Assembly: GCA_963978545.1 (NCBI GenBank)
Contig: OZ021723.1
Location: forward strand, 101,712,002 to 101,776,001
Source: Linyphia triangularis
Taxonomy: Eukaryota; Arthropoda; Arachnida; Araneae; Linyphiidae
DNA: 64,000 bases
Reading direction: 5' to 3'
The position numbers and the translations under genes were made by a program. The notes beneath the pieces were generated by a model. It searched no databases and was not told the DNA's origin. It saw nothing but the letters and a program-made list of their open reading frames with translations. This document shows, one piece after another, positions 19,237-30,227 of this stretch (positions within the stretch are counted from its first letter, which is position 1; every line of letters begins with the position of its first letter).

Positions 19237-22200
19237 ATGCCGGACCAAGTAACCGAAAACACTTCTGGATTAAATGTGAAACCGCCCTCGTCGTTGAAAC
19301 TGAGTGGTGATAACATGGCTTCTGCGTGGAAAGATTTCAAGCAAAGATTTGAATGGTATGCTACTGCCACGAATTTGAATTCAAAGTCTGCAGAGGTGCA
19401 AGCTGCAGTATTGATGACAACTATGGGAGAAGAGGCGATACCTGTTTTCAACTCATTTCAACTCAGCGAAGCAGACAGAAAGAATATAGTCGTGCTGAAA
19501 CAGAAGTTCGAAGATTATTTCGCGCCAAAAGAAAACGAATCTTTTGTGCGGTGGAACTTTTTCAGACTGAAGCAAAATGAAAATGAAACATTTGACGAGT
19601 TTCTTACCGAGGCCAAAACAAAGATTACAGGTTGTAACTTTGATACACTTGCTGATGGATTGCTCCGCGACAAAATCGTTTTCGGTGTACATAGCGATCA
19701 GGTACGTGAGAAACTGTTGGCCGAAGAAAATTTGACGTTGGTCAAAGCTATACAAATCTGCCGTGTTTCAGAGCAAGCTTCAAAACAGCTTTTAGGAACT
19801 GATTTAAAAATCGACCGTGTGTTCAAAAAGAAATCGTCGCATGACTCAACCGTTAGCAGGAATAGTGGCTCCTTTTCGCGAAACGAAAATGCGGGAACAC
19901 AAAACAAAAATGTTAGTTTTGTTTGTAAGCGATGTGGTTCTAAACATCCACCTTTATCTTGCCCAGCATATAAAAGGCGTTGCAGAAAGTGTGGTAAGGT
20001 AAATCATTTTGCTAAAGTTTGTAAATTTAAAAATGTATATGTTGTAAACAAAGCTGAAAATGATCTTAATATTCAAAGTGATGAAGCAGTTTATTTGGAT
20101 ACTGTTGCTTTGCATGTTAATTCTGTTACAAATAGTGATTGGTTTGAAAATGTTAAAATTTCAGGTAAACCAGTGCTACTTAAATTAGATACAGGTGCAC
20201 AGTGTAATGTACTTAGTCTGGATTTAGCTAAAATAATTAATGTGCCCCTTGAACAAACTAAAGTTAAGAAATTAGTTTCTTTTAGTAATCATGAAATGAA
20301 AGTAGTGGGTGAAATAAATACTGTGGTTCAGATTAAAAACAAAACTGGCAAGTTAAAGTTTATTGTTGTAGACAGTCATGTTAAACCTATTCTGGGTGGT
20401 GAATCATGTGTTGAGCTAGGATTAATTCAGCGTGTCATGTTAACTGAAACTGAGACCCTTCCTGATGATTGGAAAACTCAAATTTTTAATGGGTTGGGGT
20501 GTTTAAAAGACTTTACCTATGATATTGACATTGATAAAAATGCTGAACTTGATTTTTCCCCACCTCGAAAGATACCCTTTTCGTTGCAAGATGATGTTAA
20601 AAAGGAAATAGATAATATGGTTAAACTAGGTGTTTTAGAGCCAGTAAATAAACCAAGTTATGCGGTTAGCCCATTAGTAATTGTTAAGAAAAATGATAAA
20701 ATTCGAGTTTGCGTAGACCCATCTAAACTAAACAAGTTTGTTAAGAGACGACACTTCCCATTAAAAACTGTGGAAGAAATAGCGAGTAAAATTAAAGGTG
20801 CTAAACATTTTGCACTTTTAGATTGCAAACGGGGATTTTGGCAATTAAAAGTAACTGAAAGAACGTCAAAATATTTAACTGTGAATACACCTTGGGGACG
20901 TTATTCTTATAAAAGAATCCCTTTTGGATTGGTATCGGCTCCAGAAATCTATCAACAGCAAATGTCAGAGCTTTTAAAGGATTTTGATAATGTAGAATGC
21001 TCTATGGATGACATTTTGATTTTTGAAAATTCTGAAGCAAAATTAAATGAGCAGGTTGATAAAGTGATGAAGAGGTTGTTCTTGGCAGGATTAAAGCTTA
21101 ATAAAGAAAAATGTGTGTTGTCTGCTAAGAAAGTTAAATTTCTAGGTCATATCTTAAATGAAAATGGAGTGTCCCCAGATCCTGAAAAGGCTAGTGCAAT
21201 TGATAAATTGAAAACCCCGTCTAATATAACTGAGCTTCGTAGGTTTTTGGGTTTAGCAAACTATTTGGGTAAATTTATTCCAAATTTTTTGCATATTAGT
21301 GAGCCTTTAAGAAAATTGCTAGAAAAAGAAATTGAGTGGGAATGGTCAGAATCTCAGGAAAATTCCTTTAAAAAGATCAAACAACTTGTGTCATCCGCAC
21401 CAGTGTTAGGTTATTACGATGTAAATAAACCTGTAACAGTTACTGTAGATGCAAGTTCAACAGCGTTAGGTGCAGTTCTCAGTCAGAATTCTAAGCCCAT
21501 TGCATATGCTACCAGATCTTTGTCCAAATCTGAGAAAAATTTCCCCCAAATTGAAAAAGAGGCATTGGCTATGCGATTCGGGTGTAATAAGTTCCACCAG
21601 TACATTTATGGTAAAGAATTAATGATAGAAACTGATCATAAACCATTAGAGTCCATTGGTAAAAAGTCAATTGTTCAGGCTCCACCTCGACTGCAACGCA
21701 TTTTTTATGACATATTGCAATACAATCCTAAAATTGTCTATAAGAAAGGAACCTCAATTCCTATTGCTGATGCGTTGAGTCGTGATTGTGACAATACTGA
21801 ACAGGACACTGATGAAGACACTTGCATTGTTCATGTAGTAGTGCCGATGTCTGAAAACGCATTAAAAGACTTTAAGCAAGAAACAAAAAGTGATCAAGAA
21901 CTGGTAACTCTGAAAAATGTCATTCAAGTAGGATGGTCAGATAAATGTGCCGATGTGCCACGAGACGCACAAAAGTACTGGAACTTTAGAGATGAACTAT
22001 CAATACATGATGATCTGCTGTTTAAAGGAGAACGAGTGGTTGTACCAGATGCCTTAAAAAAGAGACTCCTCGATCTGTTGCATCAAGGACACTTAGGAAT
22101 TCAAAGTTCTCTGAGAAGAGCTCGTGATTCATTTTACTGGCATGGAATGACCGCTGCTATTGAGGACATGGTAAAAAAGTGCAAAGTCTGTCAAGAAACA

Positions 22201-23184
22201 CAGCCAAACAAGCCGAAAGAAACAGTGCTGATAAAGCCAATCCCTGAATATCCATTTCAACGAGTAGCATCAGACCTTTTTGAATTCAACAAAAGGCAGT
22301 ATATTGTCATTGCCGACAGCTACTCTGGATTTTATGATTTTAAGAAATTGAATCACTCGACTTCGAGAGAATGCATCGAAGCTTTAAAGAGATGGTTCTC
22401 AGTACATGGTATTCCAGAGATTTTTGAATCAGATAACGGTACACAGTATGCATCGAAGATTTTCCATGAGTTCCTGGATAGCTGGGGAATACAAAAACAG
22501 AGGTCAAGTCCGTACCATCCACAGTCAAATGGACTTGCAGAAAGGGCAGTTGAAGCATCCAAAATAATACTCAAAAGGTGCCGTAAAGACAACTCTGATA
22601 TTTCCCTGGCTCTGCTGAATCTTCGTAATACTCCACGGGAAGCAGGCCTCATGTCCATCAATCAACGCCTGCTGAGCAGAACAACAAGATCATTGCTGCC
22701 ATCTACGATAAATTCTCTCAAACCAAGAGCTGTTGAAGATGGCGCTGAAACACTGAGACTCATCAGAGAGAAGAAAACTCAAGCTGCTAATCGGCACATC
22801 ATTCACCAAAAGCCACCAACACACAATCCTGGAGATATTGTTAGAGTTCAGGCTGGACCAAGATTATGGGTAGGAGGAAAAATAGAAAAAATGGTCAATC
22901 CAAGATCTGCCATTGTCAAGGTTGGAGACAAGAGCATTCGACGCAACACAATCCACATTCAACCAACATCTGCAGAGCTAGCTTCACCTTTCAAGAGCTC
23001 TCTGAATTTTCAGTCTAATTCATCCTGTCCAGTTGCAGCACCAACTCAAGAAAATTTAAGAGAGGTTGTACATTCACCTCCACCTCCTACATTGCCCAAT
23101 TCTCCAGATGTACATGTGCCATCAAGTCCAATACGTACCAAATCGGGACGAGTCATCAAACCAGTGAAGAGACTGAACTTATAA
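19237..23184 (+). CDS. Gag-pol polyprotein of the Ty3/gypsy-like element (1315 aa)
   Basis: The ATG lies 17 bases after the primer site, and the frame is open to 23,184. The capsid-like Gag covers residues about 20-200. A variant zinc knuckle (C230, C233, H237, C242) is followed by a canonical CCHC knuckle (C249, C252, H257, C262). The protease DTG is at 318-320. The reverse transcriptase shows the first catalytic Asp at D529 (FALLDCKRGFWQ). The YxDD box reads S589-M-D-D592, so the tyrosine is serine (TCT at 21,001). RNase H acidic residues lie near D738 and D800. The integrase has H949, H952, C982 and C985 for the zinc site, and D1013, D1066 and E1102 with the standard D-35-E spacing. A small SH3-like domain follows at about 1200-1250, then a proline-rich end. 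There is no stop or frameshift. Apart from the serine it looks intact and would act in reverse transcription and integration. Confidence 0.95.
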   Translation: MPDQVTENTSGLNVKPPSSLKLSGDNMASAWKDFKQRFEWYATATNLNSKSAEVQAAVLMTTMGEEAIPVFNSFQLSEADRKNIVVLKQKFEDYFAPKENESFVRWNFFRLKQNENETFDEFLTEAKTKITGCNFDTLADGLLRDKIVFGVHSDQVREKLLAEENLTLVKAIQICRVSEQASKQLLGTDLKIDRVFKKKSSHDSTVSRNSGSFSRNENAGTQNKNVSFVCKRCGSKHPPLSCPAYKRRCRKCGKVNHFAKVCKFKNVYVVNKAENDLNIQSDEAVYLDTVALHVNSVTNSDWFENVKISGKPVLLKLDTGAQCNVLSLDLAKIINVPLEQTKVKKLVSFSNHEMKVVGEINTVVQIKNKTGKLKFIVVDSHVKPILGGESCVELGLIQRVMLTETETLPDDWKTQIFNGLGCLKDFTYDIDIDKNAELDFSPPRKIPFSLQDDVKKEIDNMVKLGVLEPVNKPSYAVSPLVIVKKNDKIRVCVDPSKLNKFVKRRHFPLKTVEEIASKIKGAKHFALLDCKRGFWQLKVTERTSKYLTVNTPWGRYSYKRIPFGLVSAPEIYQQQMSELLKDFDNVECSMDDILIFENSEAKLNEQVDKVMKRLFLAGLKLNKEKCVLSAKKVKFLGHILNENGVSPDPEKASAIDKLKTPSNITELRRFLGLANYLGKFIPNFLHISEPLRKLLEKEIEWEWSESQENSFKKIKQLVSSAPVLGYYDVNKPVTVTVDASSTALGAVLSQNSKPIAYATRSLSKSEKNFPQIEKEALAMRFGCNKFHQYIYGKELMIETDHKPLESIGKKSIVQAPPRLQRIFYDILQYNPKIVYKKGTSIPIADALSRDCDNTEQDTDEDTCIVHVVVPMSENALKDFKQETKSDQELVTLKNVIQVGWSDKCADVPRDAQKYWNFRDELSIHDDLLFKGERVVVPDALKKRLLDLLHQGHLGIQSSLRRARDSFYWHGMTAAIEDMVKKCKVCQETQPNKPKETVLIKPIPEYPFQRVASDLFEFNKRQYIVIADSYSGFYDFKKLNHSTSRECIEALKRWFSVHGIPEIFESDNGTQYASKIFHEFLDSWGIQKQRSSPYHPQSNGLAERAVEASKIILKRCRKDNSDISLALLNLRNTPREAGLMSINQRLLSRTTRSLLPSTINSLKPRAVEDGAETLRLIREKKTQAANRHIIHQKPPTHNPGDIVRVQAGPRLWVGGKIEKMVNPRSAIVKVGDKSIRRNTIHIQPTSAELASPFKSSLNFQSNSSCPVAAPTQENLREVVHSPPPPTLPNSPDVHVPSSPIRTKSGRVIKPVKRLNL

Positions 23185-23315
23185 ACTTTATTTATATTTC
23201 CTACTTATAGTGCTTAATTAATTAAGTTTTAATGTTTCTTTAAAATGTTTAAAAACTAATTACTTAAATGTTTACATTAATTTTATAAATTGGTAATTTC
23301 TAAAATTAAAATTTT

Positions 23316-23323
23316 AGGGGAGA
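23316..23323 (+). promoter_or_regulatory. Polypurine tract
   Basis: AGGGGAGA lies immediately before the right LTR, in the position used for plus-strand priming. Confidence 0.8.
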
Positions 23324-23459
23324 TGTAGCGTTACCCCTTCTCTGTAACCGTCATTTAATATACTTACCTGTAACCTTAATATATAAGCAGTTGAATAAAC
23401 GATCTTTATACTAGAAAGACGTCTTGTTAGCCCTCTCCCTATTTAACGCAGATGCTACA
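23324..23459 (+). repeat. Right LTR, 136 bp
   Basis: Same TATATAA (23,380-23,386) and AATAAA (23,394-23,399) signals as the left copy. Two substitutions relative to it suggest a fairly young insertion. Confidence 0.93.
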
Positions 23460-26400
23460 GGCATCTTTTCTGGAATGACGTTATTCAGTAAAAAATCACG
23501 TCAGTTTTGACGTCCTCTAATGGTCATACAAACTGACGTTTCTAAAATCACGTCAATTTTTTTGGTCATCATATGACGCAAATTTTTTTTGGTCATGAAA
23601 TGACGTCTTTTTGTACATATTAAATGACTCAAATATTTTTGGGTCACAATATGCCATCATTTTTTAGTCATCATATGATGCAAATTTAACTTTCATGTTT
23701 TTATACGGACTCACGACAGAATACACACTTCTACTTGTGAAGCCGACTTTTTTTTATAAACTTGAAGTATTTCTAGTATTTACTAGAACCAGAAGCTACA
23801 AAATAAATAAAAATGATAAGGGAATAACAGGTAGGTGAGTAATATTTATATAAGTAATTGATTCGTATTTAGTGTTTTCTGGTAAAGAAAATATTGTGTT
23901 AATAGCTTGAAATTATTAAGTGTAGTTGTGATTCTAAAGTGAATGTAAAATAATTCTATTCTGTGATTTGGTAGAAATAAAAAATGGAATGCATATTTGT
24001 AGTTTAATATAGTTTCAAGAAACGCATACAAGAAATTATTTTTAGTTGAGTTTCACTTATTATGTTCTTTTGTTTACTTTTCAATTATCACACATTATAA
24101 TGTTTACAATTTAATATTCATTTCTAGACATGATTAGTGTTAAAGCCTAGTGTGCTGATAATATAAACAAACTGATTCTTCTTTTAACCACAAACAATGT
24201 TGATATTTATCCGTAACTCTATCTCTATTAGTAAATACATTTGCAGTTGCTTCTTTCATAACTTATTCGAAATGATTTTTCTACGTTTTTTATCCTGAAC
24301 CTTAAGCCCAAGGGTATTGTTTCCATTTGGTCATAAGTGTGGTCCGCATTATTCAAGGTATGGCATAAAAGAGCTTCAAACAATGTTAGCCCCAGCCGGT
24401 TCTCGATGGAGGACATTGGATAAACAGTTCTACCTTTATAATTTATTTTTTTTTGCTTGTAATTTTTTGTATGCAAATGAGCCAAGAAGATGGTACTTTG
24501 GTACTCTTCGGTTAGCTGAATAGGTTAGCAGTTTTCGCCAAATCCAAATGTTAGCATGTTTAAAAGATGTGTAAATGTATCTCCAACCTTAAATGTTTAC
24601 TGTTTGTTATAGAAGTGTATGTTCTATGATGATCAGCTATTCTGATGCTAAATTATATTTTCTTTTTTGATTGTGTGTTATATTCAAGTTCATACTTTCA
24701 ATAATGGATGTTTTTTTGGTTTTAATAATCAACTTCAAAGAATACAATGTAATTTTAAAATGTTATCATAAACAATTTTTTTCATAGAATGTGTTTTTTT
24801 AATGCTGTTTTGATATGTACTATTAAAAAGGTTAATTATATTGATCTTTTTAGGAAAACACTGATAGTTAATTAATGTAATGGAGCTGACAAAACTTAGT
24901 TTTTAAAAATAATGTAATTTTTTAGAAGGTTATTAGGCCTCCGCTCCTGTTAGAAGTCGAAGAATACACCTTAGTTTTTCTTGTTCAGCAATGATCTTAA
25001 AATTTGTCACTAACCTATAAGAATGAAAAAACTGAAAGTGAAAAAGTACTTATCTTGTTGGTATATGTTATAAATTAGCTTTTTAAAAGTTTGTAATAAT
25101 TTTATCATTAAAATTTTCTTTTTATTAAATAACAAGAGTGATGCAGCTCATTGTCAATTTAGTTCTGTAATTCAAGTGCACAATTTGCTTGTGAAAGATG
25201 GTACTTATGTTTTTGGTACCAAATTCACAGAAAAAAGTACTTCTATAAATAACCATTTTTACCTTGAACAATGAATGTGCTTCTTGTAAGATTATTAAAG
25301 AATGCACTCACAGAAATATTTTGAAGGAACTTCCATGTATAAACTTTTGTCTTTCCATAATAGCTATTTCAAGTGTTTGCTATTGTTTCATTATCAATAT
25401 GTTCCTTGTTTGCAAAATCATATCAACAGTAAGCACAAACCACAAAATGACTGTCATCAAAAAACAAAAATATACGTTTTTAAAATTACTATAAAAATTA
25501 TGCTTATCACTGACTGTAACTCTGTAAGTGAAAGAAGTTGCCAAAATTTTGTTAATCCGAATAAATAAAAGATAATTCAATATGAATGCAATGTATTTGC
25601 AATGTAGTTCAATCAATTCAACGTTATGTTTCGGGATAATAACTCCAGATACTTTATGGAATCCAAACACTATGTCAACAAATAGTTTGTGTGAAGTGTT
25701 TGTTGTATTCATCATTTTTATATGGACGCCTTGTAATTATCTACTTTATAATAGAGTTATTTCTTTGTAAACATTTTCTGATCTGAATTTGCAAAACCAG
25801 TACTCTTCCGTTAGCCGGGTACGATTACTCACCAATCCTTAAATTCATGCACTATTAAATGTTCAAACAACATATCCCCAAGCCTATGCATTATAACAGT
25901 TTGTTATAGGAATTATAACTGATTTGAAGGTTTTTAGTTCTGCATTTGTACAGATAAATGCTATTTTTTGCAAAGTTTTTTATTTACAGTGTTTTAATTT
26001 TAATATTTATATTTTAACTTAATTTGGTACTGTTCTGTTAGCTGGATACCAGATAAAGACCGCCCAATTACAGACCTAACTAATCTAAACTAAAAACCTT
26101 TAAATAATTTATACTTAATATATTTAGAATTGGCGATACATTTATGCATAAGTATAAATATTAGGTTAACGTTGAGGCTTAGCACCAACTGGTAACTGTC
26201 TAATGGAAGAATACCCTTAATAATTTATATTTTAACTTAATTTTATGATTATTAATGTTTTAATTTTCTTTTAGTTACCCTGTTTTTGATTTTTTATATT
26301 TTTCTTATCGTTAAATGAAAGAAATCGCCAAATGCATTACACTACATTTGTTCCACTTTTTCTTAAAAGTAAACTTTTATGTCTTTCAACGGATCCTCAT

Positions 26401-27112
26401 CAGCACGGGGCCACACTGCTAGCTATATTATAAAAAAGCCAACGTTGAACGCATTTCTTGTCTTCCCTGCAAAACCATCTGAAGCTCTATTGAGCATATG
26501 ATGTATATATCTTTTGTATTTGAACTAATTATAAATTTTGTGTACTGTACTGATGTGTGTTTTCTTGCGTACTTTGAGTGCTACTATACTGGAATAACTT
26601 GTTACTTGATGAATTTTAATAAAACATTCTTAGCTATACAATTTGTTGTTTTATTACTTTTATTTCAATCTATTTAGTAAATATATAAATAAAAAAATGC
26701 ATATCCTTGTTAAAAATTACAAATTGATTTTATTTTTAAAACTAATACTTTGAAATGAATTCTGCAATTTAGCTTATGATTTACAATGAAAAGAGTTAAC
26801 GTTGAATTAAATGGGAGTCTTGTAGTACGGAAATAAGAAAAATAAAGTGAAATAATTGCCCTATAATTACAAATAATATTAAAAATATATATAATAAAGC
26901 GTCTAATTGCCGTTCAGGTGACTATTTGGGTGACGTCAATATTAGGGCATTAAAAGCGTCATCTTAACAACGGCATAGTGATTCGGGCGTCATTGAATCA
27001 CGTCATTTTTAACACCGTTAATGACGTCCAGATGTCGTTTCCAAAATGGACAAAGTGACCAATTTTATGACCTTCAGATGACGTGATTTATCACGTCATG
27101 CTACTACTTGGG

Positions 27113-29067
27113 CTGATATTGGCGAGAGTCTTCTTTCCAAATTCATTGAGGAACGCATTAAAATGATCAACCAACCAACAGAAAAACCAGTATCACCAAA
27201 GCCTTCAGTACAGTTTTGGGCACCAATGAAAAAGAGGAAACTTAAGCCTGTAAATCAGCATTCGAAAATTTTAAAGTAACGTTGAAGGAAAAATTGTTAG
27301 AGTTAAAAGCTGATTTTTCATTATTTTCTAAACTGATGATTGCAACAAGAAGTTGGGTGATGTAGATTCGAAGGCAACTTTTTGTCGTTATGAATTCTCA
27401 TTATTGCCACCTGCTTTGTTTTCCCTACATGGATGTATGCATTACTGATCGGAAAAAAGCAAGCTTATGGATATCCTGGAGGAGATTTCTCAAAATCTAT
27501 GCCTTTCATCCAATGGGAAAAACGAATTCTTACACAATTCATTTCCAGTAGATGAGGCAGCACAAACTGTTGCAGTTTGCAGTAGTTGATGGAATGGCAG
27601 ACTGCATTCCATTGACTGTCAAGACTTGTGAAGAACTTATTGCAGATCACTTTGTCAGACAAAAGTCAAAGAAGTTTGGTATGTACAAAGACGTTCAAAT
27701 AATATTTGACACCTACAAAGAGAATTAACTGAAGACATCGACAAGGGTGAAACTTCAGGATAAATCGGTCCCTATCCAATGCAAAGTGCACCCATCAACA
27801 AATATCCTTAAATTAACTATTCACCAGTTATTTTTGCACGAAATGACTAAGGGTGAACTACCAGAATACCAGGCATAAAAGATTATGGACTGTGCAGTCA
27901 AGAATAATAAACAATTTGTTTGTAGTTAGAAGAATCATGCAAATGCAAGCCATATGGACGTGTATCTTAAAACCACGCAGAAGCAAGCACTACATACTAA
28001 AATAATTTTGCACAGTATACATGTTGCTTCCAGTTGGTTGGTTTGGTTTGTACGCTCAACGACCTATTTTAATGTACAATGAGGGCTAATCAGGTCAGGA
28101 CCTGCAGCTTAACTTGGATTCCAAACCACAACGAACATCCATGCCTAACCCGGGTTTCAAACCCGGCACCTTTGACAAGCGAGGCCAGAGCGCTAACCCC
28201 ACAGCCACCCAGATGGGCATGTTGCTTCCAGAGGTATTAGCAAGATTAAAATATACTCTTAAAACATATGTATTAGTACTTGCTCTTCGGAGATATCTTA
28301 TATGCTTCCAAGAGAATCCAGCATTATAGTGGGTACTAGCTTCAAACGGTTAATTGATCTTCAATCTATCTATGATAGGCCCAATAAGTCTTCAGCACTA
28401 CTAGGACTCCACGCCCTTTCTGGTGCTGACAACACTGGATCATATGCTAGAAAAGGAAAGATTAAATGGGGAAATGCTTTTTATGCAGCTGGTGATCTGC
28501 ACAGGGCTTTTTCTGCACAGGGCCGTTATGGGTCATTCTGAAACCATTTACACAGAAATGTTACAAATGTTAGAGGCATTCGTTTTTCAGCTGTGTATGT
28601 ACCGCGAACCAAAATGACAGACATTGGAGAGGTAAGATGGTGGCTCTTCATTAAAAAACAAAAGACTGGGGAATATCTTGCACCGACAATAGTATCTCTA
28701 GATACTATCCTGGATAGTATCCAGATCTTTTGTGTGCACACAACTAAGCAATGATTTGGGCACAAGATACTCGACAGCATCCTGACATACCTCAACCTAT
28801 TGATTTTGGCTGGTCGCTTGTGGATGGGAAATTTGAGCCTATTACGTGCAAAGAAAATTGTGCTCAGCAGGGACTTTTAGAATTCACTAAGTGCTCCTGT
28901 CTGAAGCGTCAGTGTGCCCTTCCCTGCCGATGCAATCTCAACAATCTGCCTTGCACAGAGATGTGCTCATGTCGTAGAGATGATGACTATGTGACAACAC
29001 TGCAATTGTTGACCTGATGATGAATGATAGTGAGGAAGATGAGGATGACGATGTTAATTTAAGTTAA
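27113..29067 (+). pseudogene. Right half of the broken gene of an unnamed animal protein family
   Basis: Starting at 27,115 the plus strand reads DIGESLLSKFIEERIK..., then a segment ending PMKKRKLK, then RSWVDVDSKATFCRYEFSLL and PPALFSLHGCMHY. Next come DGMADCIPL.VKTCEELIADHF, VQIIFDTYKEN, VLVLALRRY and LLGLHALSGADNTGS..RKGK. A cysteine-rich end with at least ten Cys (28,840-28,965) is followed by an acidic tail closing at a TAA (29,065-29,067). The pieces lie in different frames with several stops, and a SINE is inserted at 28,034. The order of blocks matches a family seen repeatedly in cnidarian, mollusc and arthropod predictions. I know of no function. The many copies make a link to transposable elements possible. 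Confidence 0.65.
28034..28217 (-). mobile_element. tRNA-derived SINE, copy C, 184 bp, 14-bp TSD
   Basis: Perfect direct repeats CATGTTGCTTCCAG lie at 28,020-28,033 and 28,218-28,231. This copy is uninterrupted and defines the element's length. Its B box (reverse complement of 28,153-28,163) is GGTTTGAAACC, mutated relative to copies A and B. It lies inside the pseudogene. Confidence 0.9.
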
Positions 29068-29124
29068 TGATAATGAAAAATCTTAATATTTTTTACACCA
29101 TTTGTTATATATATAGCATGCAGC

Positions 29125-29200
29125 TTTTCGCTGTGGGCGACGGGTCTCGATCCCAAGACCATTGGAACTCGAGAGAGATACTTTACCGCTGTGCAAAAGA
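29125..29200 (-). mobile_element. tRNA-like sequence, probably a SINE head or tRNA relic
   Basis: The reverse complement shows an A-box-like GCACAGCGGTAAAGTA and, at the right distance, GGATCGAGACC, one base off a B box. It does not fold into a complete cloverleaf that I can follow, so I do not call it a tRNA gene. Confidence 0.4.
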
Positions 29201-30108
29201 GTACTCCATTGCACAGAAGTTTTATCTGTTATTTGAGGTCGCCACACAGTCTCCTCCCAGCGACGAAGAAGCGATGCTGTTGATCATATGATTGCTTGTG
29301 CAAATCCATAAAATTAAAAAATATACTTTTACATCTTAGCATAAATTAATGCAGAGTGGGGAGTGAAGAAACAGTCTTTTTTGAGGCAGTCGAACACATT
29401 TATTGAGTTGATAATTTGGCATGTGTGATCTAAGCAAGAGAATAAATGGCATCGAAGAGAGCACTAAAAACTATCATTGTATTGAAGCGTGGGTGCTGAG
29501 CTTAGCAGAAAATAAGTTACCATGGATATGTGTAGTTATACTGTTGATTCCAGAACGAACAATGCTGAATAGTAATTGTAGGACTCACTGTTAGAGAAGA
29601 TGCTGACCTAAACAATTCTCACCCAGTGAGCTGTGTGTGGGACATTATTGAATGTAATGGTGAAAGATTTAAAAATAGGATTACGTGATGGATTAGGACG
29701 TGATAAATACGTGATAAATAGGAAAGATGAAATAAATTAATGTTGATTCTAAAAAGAGATTGCTATTACATTTTTAGTGGTAAGGGAGGGGACATCAACT
29801 GAACTGATTATCAAAAGTTAACCAGATTTTTCCTCAGTGAAGCGAGTTCGAATTTAAGAACTGACCCTATGTTACACAGATAAATCACAATAATTGAAAC
29901 TTATTTTACCACTTAATAGTTTATTTTTTACTTTAGAAAATAATGATTTTATTTAAAAAATAGTAATAATTTCCTATTTAAAAAAAAAATGAAATATATT
30001 TCTTATGCGAAATATACAAACATCTCAGACACAGAAATTATTATTTTTTTATTTAAATATTTTATGTTTTTATTTAATTATTATAACAATCTGAACATTA
30101 AAATATGG

Positions 30109-30227
30109 GTACTTTTCGGTTAACCAGGTACAAATCCTGCCAATTTTTTTTTTTTTTTTTTTTGCGAAGTTTTAGGTCTTGATTATTTGCCGACTTTTCA
30201 CTTGCACCTGGCTAACCGAAAAGTACT
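30109..30227. mobile_element. Small palindromic MITE, about 119 bp
   Basis: GTACTTTTCGGTTAACCAGG at the left pairs with the reverse complement of the right end with one mismatch in 20. A T-run separates the arms. Related single motifs occur near 24,494, 25,797 and 26,024. The ends resemble those of pogo/Tigger-type elements. No coding capacity. Confidence 0.65.

Larger units (their letters stand above)
19070..23459 (+). mobile_element. Complete Ty3/gypsy-like LTR retrotransposon, 4,390 bp
   Basis: Two 136-bp LTRs differ at only two positions. The element has a primer-binding site, one gag-pol ORF, a polypurine tract and a 5-bp target duplication GGCAT (19,065-19,069 and 23,460-23,464). The order protease, reverse transcriptase, RNase H, integrase is that of Ty3/gypsy (Metaviridae). 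The domain text and single-ORF layout look Mag-like, which is tentative. No envelope gene is present. It sits inside the TIR element at 19,024-27,112. Confidence 0.95.
19024..27112. mobile_element. Unclassified TIR element, about 3.7 kb without the retrotransposon inside it
   Basis: The left end CCCAAGTAGTAGCATGACG and the reverse complement of the right end match over 24 bases (to GTGATA). The flanks suggest a 2-3-bp target duplication, CT or GCT (19,021-19,023 and 27,112-27,114). The interrupted pseudogene supports the boundaries because its protein reads through when the element is taken out. Both ends carry many TGACGT words, several as near-palindromes such as TGACGTGATTTATCACGTCA. The interior (23,700-26,900) is AT-rich and shows no transposase. 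Short GGTACTCTTCGGTTAGC-like motifs recur near 24,494, 25,797 and 26,024. I cannot assign a superfamily. Confidence 0.75.

Noticed and set aside
24228..25770. Several frames of 60-111 codons in the TIR element interior
   Set aside because: They overlap on both strands, have AT-driven composition and no domain signal, and I could not link any to a transposase.
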